Source: a virus | DNA: 51,248 nucleotides | Virus record (IMG/VR): IMGVR_UViG_3300048999_000032 | Span: 1-51,248 of that record | Direction: 5' to 3' (one strand) | Shown here: positions 34,741 through 43,715 of the stretch, piece by piece | Layout: every line of letters begins with the position of its first letter | How positions within the stretch are numbered: position 1 is the first letter of the stretch | Position numbers and translations under genes: made by a program | The notes under the pieces: generated by a model | The model's input: the letters and a program-made list of their open reading frames with translations, nothing else | Told to the model about the DNA's origin: nothing | Database searches by the model: none

Positions 34741-37700
34741 CCGAACGCCTGCTGCACGTTGCCGCCCTTGATCTTCACGTACTTGCGGAGTTCGCGCACC
34801 AGGAAGTCCGTGTAGGGACTGGAGTCACCCGCGGCGATCTCAATGCGCATGACACCTCCACCCTGAGCAGGGACCGCGGAACGGCGTGACCCCGAACCAG
34901 GAATGGCCGCAGCACCCAGACCGACCCCGGCCTTCTTTACCCGGCCATACTCGCCTTCGATGCCGCGTGAGAACCCGATGGCCGCCATGGAGCCGTGCCA
35001 CTCGAGAACCTTCGACGGAGACCGGATACCCAGCGTCTTCTTGATCTGGGCAACGATCGCGGCAGCCAGCTTCTTCGACGCCGCATCCAATGCCTTCGTC
35101 TTCGCCAGCAGCCCGTTCACCAGACCCTGCGCAGCATCAACACCGGCCTGGTACATGTTCTTCGCTGCGGTGTTTCCCAGCCCAGCTGATGCGGTGGCGA
35201 TCTGCGCCTGGAGACTGTTCGCCTGAGCAACAGCACCCTTACCACCCATCAACAAAGCGGCAGCCGTAGCGCCGCCCGCCTCGACACCGGCGTCAGCGAT
35301 CTGCTTGTACAGGTCACTTCGCAGCCCCTGAGCCTTTAGGGAGGCGAGGTTCGCTGCGAAGTTCTTGGTCGCACCCAGGGTCTGCTGCATGCGGGCGATG
35401 ATGTCGCCGGCCACCAGCTGGCCGCCCTGGTCCGGCTGCAGATTGGTGATCGCGTTGAACGACAGCGCCGCGTCAACGACCGCCTTCTTGAAGTCGTCCC
35501 GGACCTGAATCGCGGAAGCGAGCTTCGCCTGCGCCGCCTTCAACCTCCCGGCGATGACAGCGCGCTGGTTGGCGAGCTTCTGCATAGCGACGTTCTCACG
35601 CTGGATCATCGCCAGGACAGCGTTGCGCTTCGGTGAAGTACCCAACCGGGAAGCGATCGCCTGCACGTTCGACAGGTCAACCTTCGCCTGGTTGAGCCTG
35701 GCCTGAGCAGCCCTCTTCCCCGCACGTGACGTCGCCGCAGCCACTTGCGCCGTGTAGGTGGCGACCTGCTTCTGCGCTGCCTTCTTCGTGTCAGCGGCGT
35801 TGTAGGCGATGTTCAGGACCTTGGACATGAGCGAAGCCATGACCGACTGGACCTGCTTCGCCGACCCCAGGAGCCCGATCTTGAAGCCCTGGTTGATGTA
35901 CAGGCCCAGCTGCGCGAACGCCTTCGACGGACTCGCGATACCCAGTACGTCCTTGGCTTTCGCGATCATCTGCGCAGCGACCTGGCCGGCCGCAGCAACC
36001 GCCGACCCGCCGCCGCCGAGCATGCCCTGCGCCATCCCGGACGCGACACTCTGACCCACCGCCATCGACGGCACCTTCGGGAGGATCGTGCCGCTCTCCT
36101 TCGGCACGAACAACTCCGGTCGATGCTCACCCACGACGTACGGGACACCCTTGGCGACCGGGCCGCCAGAGGCTCTGCGGCCGACGCTCGACGGGGCCTG
36201 TAGGTTCACCCCCGTCGACGAGTACTTCGTGATCACGCTGTTCGTGACCGTCTTGCCGTGCAGGGAGTTGATCTTCGCCTGCGCCGCAGCGACAGCAGCA
36301 GTCAACTGCGCGTAGGTGGCCTCAAGCTTGGCCCTCTTCGTCGCGGACAGCTTCGGGTCTGCGAGTTGCTTCTTCGCCGCCGCGAGCTTCGCATCGAGGT
36401 TGGCCTTGTCCGCCAGCAGTCTCGCGGTCTTGCTCAGCGGCAAAGAAGCGAGCAGGCCCTTGGATGACGCGATCCCGGCCTTCAGGTTCGAGATCTCGGC
36501 CTTGAGCGTGGCCTTCTTCGTGGCCGTCAGATGCGGACTCTTCAACGCCGCCTGAGCTGTAGCGAGTTTGCCCTGCAGGTCCTTGATGTTCGCCGTCACA
36601 TCCACGCGCTTGACAGGCGGCAGCGCGATCAGCTGCGCCGCCATCGCCTTCGCGACCGGGATGGAGAACCCCATCTGCTGAGCGAGCTTCTCGTAAGCTG
36701 CGCGGGAAGACAGTGCCGACTTCGCCGCCGACGTGTTCCCGTCGTTGGCCTTCAGCATCGCGTCGCGCTGAGCAATCGCAGACGCCGCCACCTGGTCCAG
36801 TGCGGTCTTGTTGTCGCGACCCTTCTGGGTGTTGATGTCGTGCGTCTTGCCGTTGTCCTTGATCGCCTGGGTCGCGTCGTCCACGGCCTGCTGGTAGCCG
36901 ATCTGCGCACCAGACAAGGTCAGCAGCAGCGAAGACAACTTGTTGAGGCTGCCGATCAGCTTGTCCGTCGCCGCGACCTGCCGGTCATACGTCCCGGCGA
37001 GCAGAGCAGCAGCAGCATTCGCCTCATGGGTCGCGTGAGCACTGTGGGCCACTGCGTTCGCATGCGCCAGATGGGCGGCAGCGGCCTTGGCCAACGACGA
37101 CGCCTCGGCAGTCGCGGCATCCGCCGCGGCCTTGGCCTGACCGGGGAACTGCCTGTCAATGGCCCACTTGGTGGCGTCAGCGACAGCGGTGAACCCTTTC
37201 GCCAGCAGATCGATCGGGCCGGTTACCGTCGCGACCGCGCCACGCAACGTGTACATCAGCGCCGTCACAGCACTGATGCCGGTGAGCCGCTTGAACGCCG
37301 CGTCAGCGTCATTCAGGCGAGCGACAAACCCGATCAGGTCACTGGCCAAACCCCCGACGCCGCGGGTGAAGTCCGCGAGCGCGGTCGGGTTCTTCGAGAT
37401 CGACTCGCTGAGCTTGGTCAGGCTCGCCGACAGTTTCGCGAACAGGTCGTTCATCGCCGGACCCAACGCCCCCAGCACCTTCGAGAAGGCACCGGCCAGC
37501 GGCTGCAAAGCGGGACCCAGCTTCTGAAGGGACCGGCCAAGCTGGTCACCGAATCCCGACACCGCCGGGGCCAAGGTCTTGAACGCTGCGGCGAGTTGCG
37601 GCTTCAGTCCGGCGAAGGTGCGCCGTGCCACGACACTCATCGCCACGAGCGTGGACTCGAACGGCTTCGAAATGGTGCGCATCTGAGCGCCCAGATCGGC

Positions 37701-38378
37701 CGCCGTCTTGGACCAGATCGACTTGACCGCCTCGGACTCAGCCGCGAACTTGAGTCCGATCGCGGAGAGTCCCGCACCGGCACCGGTGACGATCGCCCCG
37801 GCGACCACAGCACCCAACGGGACCGCTGCGGCTGCCACGGCGACGACCAGACCGCCGATGATCGCCGGCCCGACGACAGGGGTCTTCAAAGCGCCCATGA
37901 TGCCGGAGTTGAACCCGTCGCCGGCGGTCTTGCCCGCCTTCTCGAAGTCCTTGCCTGCACCGGTGAACCAGTGCAGCACGGACTTGGCTGCGCCCTTACC
38001 GGCACTCTTGCCCTCATTGTCGAGGATCTTGCCCAGATCCTTCGCCGCCTTCTGCGCTGTGTCACCGGCGACAGCGGCGTCACGCCGCGCCTTCGCCAAC
38101 ATCTTCTCCGCAGCAACAACCTGACCGGTCTTCGCCTTCGAGTTGTTGCGTACGTCAGACAGACGCGCCTCAGCGACCTGAACCTTGTCCAGGGCATCGG
38201 ACTCGGCGTTGTGGGCCTTCGTCAGGTTCGCTGAGGCCTTCGCCGCGTCCGCACTGATCGCAGTGTTCTTCTTGGCCGCGTTCCCGGTCTTGTCGAGAGC
38301 ACGCTCCACCTTGGCCAGAACGGCAGTGGCACCGTCATCCCTTGCCATGATGTCGAAAGCGAGCCGGGAGTCGACCAT
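34737..38378 (-). CDS. Tape measure protein
   Basis: 1213 residues from ATG 38378 with GGAGG six bases upstream. Long Ala/Lys helices and coiled coils throughout, a hydrophobic segment (VGPAIIGGLVVAVAAAAVPL), and repeated ASPSKAF/IRSPSKVLEWHG-type motifs in the last third. Its length sets tail length. Leucine-zipper-like repeats dominate residues 560-700. The antisense strand shows long open frames, an expected shadow. Confidence 0.95.
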   Translation of the reverse strand: MVDSRLAFDIMARDDGATAVLAKVERALDKTGNAAKKNTAISADAAKASANLTKAHNAESDALDKVQVAEARLSDVRNNSKAKTGQVVAAEKMLAKARRDAAVAGDTAQKAAKDLGKILDNEGKSAGKGAAKSVLHWFTGAGKDFEKAGKTAGDGFNSGIMGALKTPVVGPAIIGGLVVAVAAAAVPLGAVVAGAIVTGAGAGLSAIGLKFAAESEAVKSIWSKTAADLGAQMRTISKPFESTLVAMSVVARRTFAGLKPQLAAAFKTLAPAVSGFGDQLGRSLQKLGPALQPLAGAFSKVLGALGPAMNDLFAKLSASLTKLSESISKNPTALADFTRGVGGLASDLIGFVARLNDADAAFKRLTGISAVTALMYTLRGAVATVTGPIDLLAKGFTAVADATKWAIDRQFPGQAKAAADAATAEASSLAKAAAAHLAHANAVAHSAHATHEANAAAALLAGTYDRQVAATDKLIGSLNKLSSLLLTLSGAQIGYQQAVDDATQAIKDNGKTHDINTQKGRDNKTALDQVAASAIAQRDAMLKANDGNTSAAKSALSSRAAYEKLAQQMGFSIPVAKAMAAQLIALPPVKRVDVTANIKDLQGKLATAQAALKSPHLTATKKATLKAEISNLKAGIASSKGLLASLPLSKTARLLADKANLDAKLAAAKKQLADPKLSATKRAKLEATYAQLTAAVAAAQAKINSLHGKTVTNSVITKYSSTGVNLQAPSSVGRRASGGPVAKGVPYVVGEHRPELFVPKESGTILPKVPSMAVGQSVASGMAQGMLGGGGSAVAAAGQVAAQMIAKAKDVLGIASPSKAFAQLGLYINQGFKIGLLGSAKQVQSVMASLMSKVLNIAYNAADTKKAAQKQVATYTAQVAAATSRAGKRAAQARLNQAKVDLSNVQAIASRLGTSPKRNAVLAMIQRENVAMQKLANQRAVIAGRLKAAQAKLASAIQVRDDFKKAVVDAALSFNAITNLQPDQGGQLVAGDIIARMQQTLGATKNFAANLASLKAQGLRSDLYKQIADAGVEAGGATAAALLMGGKGAVAQANSLQAQIATASAGLGNTAAKNMYQAGVDAAQGLVNGLLAKTKALDAASKKLAAAIVAQIKKTLGIRSPSKVLEWHGSMAAIGFSRGIEGEYGRVKKAGVGLGAAAIPGSGSRRSAVPAQGGGVMRIEIAAGDSSPYTDFLVRELRKYVKIKGGNVQQAFG

Positions 38379-38380
38379 TG

Positions 38381-38626
38381 TCAGCCTCCGTGCTTCTGTG
38401 CCTGCTGGATGAGCCACTGCGCGCCGTCGACAACCGGCTCTTTGTTCGGGTCGAGCTCGTCGAGGAGGTCCTCGTACGTGTAGAGCGTTTCCCAGCTCTC
38501 GTCAGCCAGGACCTGCCACGGGATGCTTACGTGGGCGATCAGTCCGATGCGGAGGCTGAGTCGGATGAGGTATCGCCGGACGGATCCGGCTGGGTAGGGT
38601 GCGGCTCGTTCGCGGCCTTCTCGGCG
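38381..38626 (-). CDS. Tail assembly chaperone, -1 frame extension
   Basis: Open in the -1 frame from 38626 to 38381 without a good start of its own; it encodes HVSIPWQVLADESWETLYTY and EDLLDELDPNKEPV, the pattern of the second chaperone made by programmed frameshifting (G and GT in lambda). The stop lies two bases before the tape measure ATG. The exact slip site is not clear: I see no standard X XXY YYZ heptamer. Confidence 0.72.
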   Translation of the reverse strand, partial: RREGRERAAPYPAGSVRRYLIRLSLRIGLIAHVSIPWQVLADESWETLYTYEDLLDELDPNKEPVVDGAQWLIQQAQKHGG

Positions 38627-38865
38627 TCATCGATCCACGTGACGTCCTCGACGTCCTCGATCTTGTTGAGCCACGTCTCGTAGTCCAACGTCTCCTTGCC
38701 GGAGATGTTGAGCGCCGCCCACCCGAAGTAGTAGGTGACCGAGATCGCGTTCTCGTTCTTCACCCCGCCGAAGTGCTCTTCCGCCATGACCTGCGCGCGC
38801 GGGTAGACCTTCACGGTCTCTTCGCGGCCGTCCTGGTAGAGGACCTTGACTGTCCTGGCTGCCAT
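38539..38865 (-). CDS. Tail assembly chaperone (G-like), 108 aa
   Basis: MAARTVKVLYQDGREETVKV, AQVMAEEHFGGVKNENAISV and YYFGWAALNISGKETLDYET are hallmarks of siphophage tail assembly chaperones. The C-terminus is a serine/aspartate tail beside the frameshift region. It coats the tape measure protein during tail assembly. Confidence 0.85.
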   Translation of the reverse strand: MAARTVKVLYQDGREETVKVYPRAQVMAEEHFGGVKNENAISVTYYFGWAALNISGKETLDYETWLNKIEDVEDVTWIDDAEKAANEPHPTQPDPSGDTSSDSASASD

Positions 38866-38866
38866 C

Positions 38867-39172
38867 TCAGATCTCCTGACCTGAAGCTTGCTCGGTGGGG
38901 AAGCCCGGGTTCAGAGGAGGGGTCCAGCCGAACCGCTTCAGCAGGTCGACCGTCTCCTCGGCGACGTGGACCTTGGTCATCGCCACATCGAGATCGACCT
39001 CGATCGGCTCGATGGAGAACTCGTAGACAGCGGGCTGGATAACGAGTTCGGGTGCTTCGCCAGCGAACGCCTTGAGACTCAGCGAACGAACAGCTGACGA
39101 GATGTCGTCACCATCGAGCGTGACTACCTGGTCACCACGGCTGACGCCTTGATGGAAGGTGAGCTTCGGCAT
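38867..39172 (-). CDS. Hypothetical tail-region protein, 101 aa
   Basis: MPKLTFHQGVSRGDQVVTLD, VIQPAVYEFSIEPIEVDLDV and RFGWTPPLNPGFPTEQ; beta-rich. It sits between the tail completion gene and the chaperone. GGAGAAGAA precedes the ATG. Likely a tail morphogenesis factor; no family certain. Confidence 0.68.
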   Translation of the reverse strand: MPKLTFHQGVSRGDQVVTLDGDDISSAVRSLSLKAFAGEAPELVIQPAVYEFSIEPIEVDLDVAMTKVHVAEETVDLLKRFGWTPPLNPGFPTEQASGQEI

Positions 39173-39253
39173 TTCTTCTCCTGACCTTCCTGACCGTGGA
39201 TATGGCAGCGGCCCCCGCCCGGTCAGGGGAAACGAGAGCCGCTGGACTAGCTA

Positions 39254-39691
39254 CTACGCGATTTCGCGGGCGATCTTGTCGAGCGCCTTCTTCAACTCCG
39301 CACGCACCTTCGGCGCACCGTTGTGGATCGGACGGTCGAACCAGTCCAGCGCCTTCGGGATCGCCTGGCCCACCCAAGTGCCCGGCTTGCCGTAGACGGG
39401 GTGGCGGACCTTACCCTCGTTCGTCAGCTTCAGCTGAGTGATGCCGCGGGCAATGATCCGGATTCCGCCGGCCCGCCGCTGATGCGACATGCCAGAGGAC
39501 GCCACGATCGCCGCGAGCCCACCACGATGCGGCAGGTTCGCCGCAGCCGACGCCGTCGCGGCACGCTCCAACGGGGGAGCCGCGCGTTCGAGGGCGTTGA
39601 TGATCTCGTGCGGCAGTTCGCCGTTCGCCCTGCGCATCCGGGCGGCGGCCTCCTTGAACTGGTCGCCGCCACGGATCTGGATGCTGGCCAC
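39254..39691 (-). CDS. HK97 gp10-like tail completion protein
   Basis: 145 residues. MASIQIRGGDQFKEAAARMR, PPLERAATASAAANLPHRGG and KPGTWVGQAIPKALDWFDRP match the gp10 family of neck and tail-completion proteins. TGATG-type overlap with the upstream gene. It joins head and tail. Confidence 0.78.
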   Translation of the reverse strand: MASIQIRGGDQFKEAAARMRRANGELPHEIINALERAAPPLERAATASAAANLPHRGGLAAIVASSGMSHQRRAGGIRIIARGITQLKLTNEGKVRHPVYGKPGTWVGQAIPKALDWFDRPIHNGAPKVRAELKKALDKIAREIA

Positions 39692-40113
39692 TAGGCGATG
39701 GGGTACGTCATGCCAGCATTCGAGTTGTTCTTGAAGGTCGCGGTGGTCGCGGGAACATCGCCGACCGAAGCGTCCAGCATCTTGTAGTTGAACATCAGCG
39801 CCGAGGCCAGCAGAGCGGCAGGGTTCGTCGCCGACCGGGCAGCGGACGAGAACCGCACCTCAACCGCGAACGGCGTGGTCGACCCGATCAGCGGCTGCAG
39901 GGTCTGGTGCGTCTTGCCGGTCGCGAAGTCCTGGAACAGGACGATGTCCATGCTCGCGTCGCCGAGGCCCTTGGCGTACGCCTTCGCGGTAGCGCCGAAG
40001 GCGGTGATCTCCTTCTCGTCGCGGTCGTCGGTGATGGTCACCTGGTTGCCGTGATCCGAGAGGGTGACGCCGTTGATGATGATCGTCGCATCGGTGAATG
40101 TCTGAATCGCCAT
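39691..40113 (-). CDS. Major tail tube protein candidate
   Basis: 140 residues. MAIQTFTDATIIINGVTLSD, ITAFGATAKAYAKGLGDASM and FSSAARSATNPAALLASALM; a beta-sandwich with a long insert, like short tail-tube proteins of actinophages. Position before the chaperones supports it. Two strong hairpins stand just upstream, which fits a highly expressed gene. Confidence 0.68.
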   Translation of the reverse strand: MAIQTFTDATIIINGVTLSDHGNQVTITDDRDEKEITAFGATAKAYAKGLGDASMDIVLFQDFATGKTHQTLQPLIGSTTPFAVEVRFSSAARSATNPAALLASALMFNYKMLDASVGDVPATTATFKNNSNAGMTYPIA

Positions 40114-40164
40114 GGGTGTAGCTCCTGGAGTCTCAGGGGTGGGAACGGAAACCCCAGGCAGTGC

Positions 40165-40223
40165 GGAAGGCCCGGCGCGCCTGGGTGTGCCGGGCCTTCC
40201 TTCCCTCGGGGATCAACCGAGGG
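40165..40223. terminator. Two tandem hairpins before the tail tube gene
   Basis: GGAAGGCCCGGC (40165-40176) pairs perfectly with GCCGGGCCTTCC (40189-40200), and CCCTCGG (40203-40209) with CCGAGGG (40217-40223). They fill the gap between the 109-residue gene and the tail tube candidate and may stabilise or partition mRNA. Confidence 0.7.
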
Positions 40224-40235
40224 TGTCTACGTGTG

Positions 40236-40565
40236 CTACTTCTTCTTGGCCGGTGCGTCCTCGACGGCTTCCTTCACGGACACGTCGGCAGGGCCGACCT
40301 TGACGGGCGGGGCTTCGATGCGCTCGATGTGGCCGCCCTGGATGAGGGCCGCCTCGAGCTCAACCCGCAGTGCGCCCAGCCACTCGCTGTCCTGTGGGCC
40401 GCCGGAGAAGTTGTCCGACAGGACCTTGTAGGGACGTGGAACGATCTCGAGGTGCCCGCCGTCGACGGCGTCCCTCTCGTCCATGACGGACAGGTCGAGA
40501 CTGACCACGGCATCGCCGTACTGCGACTTCGCCGCTTCCGAGAGCGGCCGGTACGTGTTCGTCAT
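40236..40565 (-). CDS. Hypothetical structural-region protein, 109 aa
   Basis: MTNTYRPLSEAAKSQYGDAV, DLSVMDERDAVDGGHLEIVP and EWLGALRVELEAALIQGGHI; lysine-rich end. ATG 40565 by TGATG overlap. Probably a small virion or assembly protein. Confidence 0.68.
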   Translation of the reverse strand: MTNTYRPLSEAAKSQYGDAVVSLDLSVMDERDAVDGGHLEIVPRPYKVLSDNFSGGPQDSEWLGALRVELEAALIQGGHIERIEAPPVKVGPADVSVKEAVEDAPAKKK

Positions 40566-40906
40566 CAGACCCCGTTCGGGTAGAGCTTGCACGTCACCGA
40601 CGCCGTGAACGAGTGAGTGATCGTGACCAGACCCGTCGCCGGATTCACCTGGGTCGGGCTGATGTAGAAGATCTGGGACGTACCGGCGGTCACGCTGTCG
40701 GTCGGCGTCGTAGCTGCACTTCCGGCAGGCGACGTTCCGGCGTCCGAGATGGTGATGGTGTCCGGCGATGCGCCACCATTGATGACGTCGAGGTAGGCAC
40801 CCTTGGGACCTAGCTGCGCCTGCGCGATTGTGTCGGTCGACGCCACGTTGACCGGGGCATTTACCGTCCCCAGGAGTGTGGGGACGATGGCTGTAAGTGC
40901 GGCCAT
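40565..40906 (-). CDS. Small structural protein, 113 aa
   Basis: MAALTAIVPTLLGTVNAPVN, GPKGAYLDVINGGASPDTIT and FYISPTQVNPATGLVTITHS form an Ig-like beta domain. Probably a decoration or connector protein. Confidence 0.7.
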   Translation of the reverse strand: MAALTAIVPTLLGTVNAPVNVASTDTIAQAQLGPKGAYLDVINGGASPDTITISDAGTSPAGSAATTPTDSVTAGTSQIFYISPTQVNPATGLVTITHSFTASVTCKLYPNGV

Positions 40907-40920
40907 GTGCGGTTCTCCTT

Positions 40921-41370
40921 CTAGATTTGGCCCTTGTAGGTGACCGTGAACACGATCCGGACTTTCGCGGCCTGCTTGGTTTGGACCGGCGAGTACCGGT
41001 GGTCCGAGACGAACGAATCCATCACCAGACCGCCTAGTTGCGGGTCTGCACGGAGTGCGTCCTCAGCGGCAGAGACGAACCCGTAGGCACGTGCGCGCAG
41101 CGTAGGAACATCGGTGTCACCGGCGCGTGATACGACCGCGCACGTGACCTGACCGTCCTCCTGCTTCACCCGCGCGAACGCCATCCAGGACTGCTGAGCG
41201 GTCGCGCCCTCGTTGAACTCGTCCGGGCTGCCACCGTTGAACCCGACGTACACCCAGTCATTCGACGGGTCGGCGTTCACCTGCGGTCCGTCGACCACGT
41301 TGATGGTCGGCAGCGCGGCCTTCCACATCGCGGTGAGATACACGATCACCGCATCCGTCCTGGCGCTCAC
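40921..41370 (-). CDS. Tail terminator-like protein, 149 aa
   Basis: MSARTDAVIVYLTAMWKAAL, DWVYVGFNGGSPDEFNEGAT and RARAYGFVSAAEDALRADPQ then VRIVFTVTYKGQI. The alpha/beta arrangement and place directly after the adaptor gene match tail terminator proteins. Confidence 0.68.
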   Translation of the reverse strand: MSARTDAVIVYLTAMWKAALPTINVVDGPQVNADPSNDWVYVGFNGGSPDEFNEGATAQQSWMAFARVKQEDGQVTCAVVSRAGDTDVPTLRARAYGFVSAAEDALRADPQLGGLVMDSFVSDHRYSPVQTKQAAKVRIVFTVTYKGQI

Positions 41371-42176
41371 GCAAAGCCTGCCGCTGCCTGGTCGGGCTGT
41401 AGCAAGGTGATTGCACGGAACGGCACCAGGTACCCCGTACCGAGCCGCGGATCCACCGGGTCGTCACCCTGGGCGCTGGGCAGGTTCCCCAGCCGCGACT
41501 CCCACAGGTGCTGGATGATGATCTGCGCCGCGAGAATCCAAGCCGCCTTCACCGACGTACGGCCCACCGTGTAGGTGACGTCCATGTCCCCGTACAGCAC
41601 CATGAACGACGACTTGAAACCGAAGATCCCAGACGGGGTGTCCAGGAGGATCTGAGTCAGGTCGACCGTGCCCGTTCCCGGCAGAACCACCACGATGTTG
41701 TCGATCGACAGCACCTGCGTGTGCGGCAACGGGATCTGCGGACGGTACCCGTGCACCCTGCGCGTGTACTGCCGCCGCACCACCGGACCCACGTAGGACT
41801 CGACGATCGAAGTCGTGGCCTCGAGGAAGCCGCGCAGTTGCTCGTCGGACTTCGTGGAGGTGATGTTCAGTTGGTCCTTCGCGTCGGCCAGCGAGATCAG
41901 CGACGGTGACGCGGCTTCGCGGACGTCGATCGTGTCGCCATAGGCCGCGTTGGGTCCCGTCATCAGCGCACGCCACGTGTACCGTCCCTCGACGGCGGGG
42001 ACGTATGTGACCTGGTAGTGCCCTGTCGAAGCGGGTGGGTTCGTCACCGCGGGAGTGACGGTTGTCCCATCGGGGAGCGTGATCGTCAGCGTCGCCGTGG
42101 CGGCGTTCGCCAGAGTTCCCGTGGAGTCCTTCACGTCCCAGGCGATCGGGACGGAGTCACCGATGTCGTAGGGCAT
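41367..42176 (-). CDS. Head-to-tail adaptor with N-terminal Ig-like domain
   Basis: 269 residues. Residues 1-90 are Ig-like (ATLTITLPDGTTVTPAVTNP, VEGRYTWRALMTG). The rest is the gp6-type adaptor (SLADAKDQLNITSTKSDEQL, SIVESYVGPVVRRQYTRRVH, KAAWILAAQIIIQHLWESRL). It docks below the portal. Confidence 0.82.
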   Translation of the reverse strand: MPYDIGDSVPIAWDVKDSTGTLANAATATLTITLPDGTTVTPAVTNPPASTGHYQVTYVPAVEGRYTWRALMTGPNAAYGDTIDVREAASPSLISLADAKDQLNITSTKSDEQLRGFLEATTSIVESYVGPVVRRQYTRRVHGYRPQIPLPHTQVLSIDNIVVVLPGTGTVDLTQILLDTPSGIFGFKSSFMVLYGDMDVTYTVGRTSVKAAWILAAQIIIQHLWESRLGNLPSAQGDDPVDPRLGTGYLVPFRAITLLQPDQAAAGFA

Positions 42177-43196
42177 CTATCCTCCAGTCGCAGTAGGGAC
42201 GGGCATGGAGCCGGCGGAAGCGGAAGTAGTCAGGCCAGTTGCTGCCGATGCTGTCGGCGCAGGCCCAGTGGCAGCACTTGCGGAGCCGGAGGTGGGCGGC
42301 GCAGGCGGGACGTATACCCACGTCGGCCCGAAGATGTGTCCACGGCGTACCGCAGGCACACCGCAGCGGCGCGAGGGCATCCGCACTGGGCAGGTTGCGC
42401 GCGGCAACGGCGTAGCAAGGAACTCGCCGCGGCGTACCGGGCCGACCTGCGGGCGTCGGGTCCGAGCGATCTGCGGTACCCAGGACGAGACAGTGATGGT
42501 CTGCTGCGGGACCGGGGTCCAGAATCGTCCACGGCGCGCGAACAGCACCTTGACCCGGCTGCGGATCGTCTGCGGCAGCGCCACAGACGGGGCCGGGGCC
42601 GCGCCGACAAGCGGGACCGTGAAGAACTCGATGCGCCTAGGAGCCACCAGACGACGTGTAGACGGACGCAGGAAACTTGGCGGCAACGGACCGGGGCCAG
42701 CCAGTACAGCAAGCGGCGGGACCATGTAGAACCGGCCCCTACGAGGTGCCGCTGCGCGGCGGGTGGTTGGGTGCTGGATGTTCGGTAGAAGCGGTCCCGG
42801 TCCGGCGAGCACAGCCGCGGGGATGACGGTCAGGAACTCGCCACGCCTAGCCGGGCGGACCGGGGCCCGGCGCGTGTTCAGGAACGGCGGGACCCAGACC
42901 GCTACAGCCGCGACGGACGCCGGTGGAACGGCGTAGAACCTGCCCCTGCGGCTGCCGCGGGGACGAGAGTTGCGCCCCGCCGGCTCGCTGAACATGGGGA
43001 CGTACTGCGACGTCTGCACAACCGCGGCGGGGACAACCCCGAAGAACTGTCCACGGCGTGTGGTACGCGGCCGGGAGTTGCGGGCTGACGGCTCCTGGAA
43101 GACCGGGGCATAGGGCGATGCGGCGACGACCTGGGCTGTGATGGTCTTGTAGAACGCGCCCCTGCGAGATCTGGGGTAACGCCAACGACGAGACAC
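42177..43196 (-). CDS. Arginine-rich RRG-repeat protein, 339 aa
   Basis: About nine imperfect repeats of 33-37 residues, each opening RRG-x-F (RRGAFYKT, RRGQFFGV, RRGRFYAV, RRGEFLTV, RRGRFYMV, RRIEFFTV, RRGRFWTP, RRGEFLAT, RRGHIFGP) and followed by a proline/valine-rich VPPAAV segment and an aromatic-proline turn. The C-terminal 50 residues are Ala/Thr/Ser/Gly-rich. The product is strongly basic. It stands between capsid-side and connector genes; it may bind DNA or decorate the capsid. No family with known function is recognised. Confidence 0.78.
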   Translation of the reverse strand: MSRRWRYPRSRRGAFYKTITAQVVAASPYAPVFQEPSARNSRPRTTRRGQFFGVVPAAVVQTSQYVPMFSEPAGRNSRPRGSRRGRFYAVPPASVAAVAVWVPPFLNTRRAPVRPARRGEFLTVIPAAVLAGPGPLLPNIQHPTTRRAAAPRRGRFYMVPPLAVLAGPGPLPPSFLRPSTRRLVAPRRIEFFTVPLVGAAPAPSVALPQTIRSRVKVLFARRGRFWTPVPQQTITVSSWVPQIARTRRPQVGPVRRGEFLATPLPRATCPVRMPSRRCGVPAVRRGHIFGPTWVYVPPAPPTSGSASAATGPAPTASAATGLTTSASAGSMPVPTATGG

Positions 43197-43233
43197 GCGC
43201 TACCCCTTCCTCGTCAGAGAAACAGGTGCGGGC

Positions 43234-43701
43234 TTATTCCTCCCACTCCATCGAAACCACGTACTTGTGCGAAGCCGGCAGCGCGTTGTCGCGGTTGATG
43301 AACGCGACACCATCGGTCGTACCGGCTGCGATCACGAACTCCTCAAGCAGCTCCCACGGCAGATCCACGCCCGACTGCGAGTTGAACGCGATCCGGTAGG
43401 CGTCCGCGGTCGCCACGGTCGGCGGGGTCGCGTACGACGGGATCAGGGAGCATGACGCGGTGGGTGAGTTCGGGTCGAGCTTGTTGGTGGCGATCGCCGC
43501 ACCAGGGGTGGTTCCGGCGCTCGTGGTGCGCACCAGACCGACAACGACCTGCTGTGAGGTCGGGGTGCTGGCACCGGCGACGACGCCGAGGGTGACACGG
43601 CGGAGCTTGGCTCCCGCACCGGCGACCGGCCGCAGCCAGGCGAAACCGGTGTCGAGAGCGAGTGCAGCAGACGACTCCAGCTGCGAGGTGTAGCGGGCCA
43701 T
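43234..43701 (-). CDS. Structural protein, 155 aa
   Basis: MARYTSQLESSAALALDTGF, LRRVTLGVVAGASTPTSQQV and VDLPWELLEEFVIAAGTTDG, then SMEWEE. A beta-sandwich likely; common in actinophage head regions as an unassigned virion protein. Confidence 0.7.
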   Translation of the reverse strand: MARYTSQLESSAALALDTGFAWLRPVAGAGAKLRRVTLGVVAGASTPTSQQVVVGLVRTTSAGTTPGAAIATNKLDPNSPTASCSLIPSYATPPTVATADAYRIAFNSQSGVDLPWELLEEFVIAAGTTDGVAFINRDNALPASHKYVVSMEWEE

Positions 43702-43715
43702 GAGGTGCTCACTTC

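Noticed and set aside
36531-38234. A 567-codon plus-strand open frame
   Set aside because: It is antisense to the tape measure gene, is arginine-rich nonsense from reversed GC-rich codons, has no ribosome site or family, and would be the only plus-strand gene in the virion region.
42018-42788. A 256-codon plus-strand open frame
   Set aside because: Antisense to the adaptor and repeat-protein genes; composition is a shadow of arginine- and proline-rich codons on the other strand.
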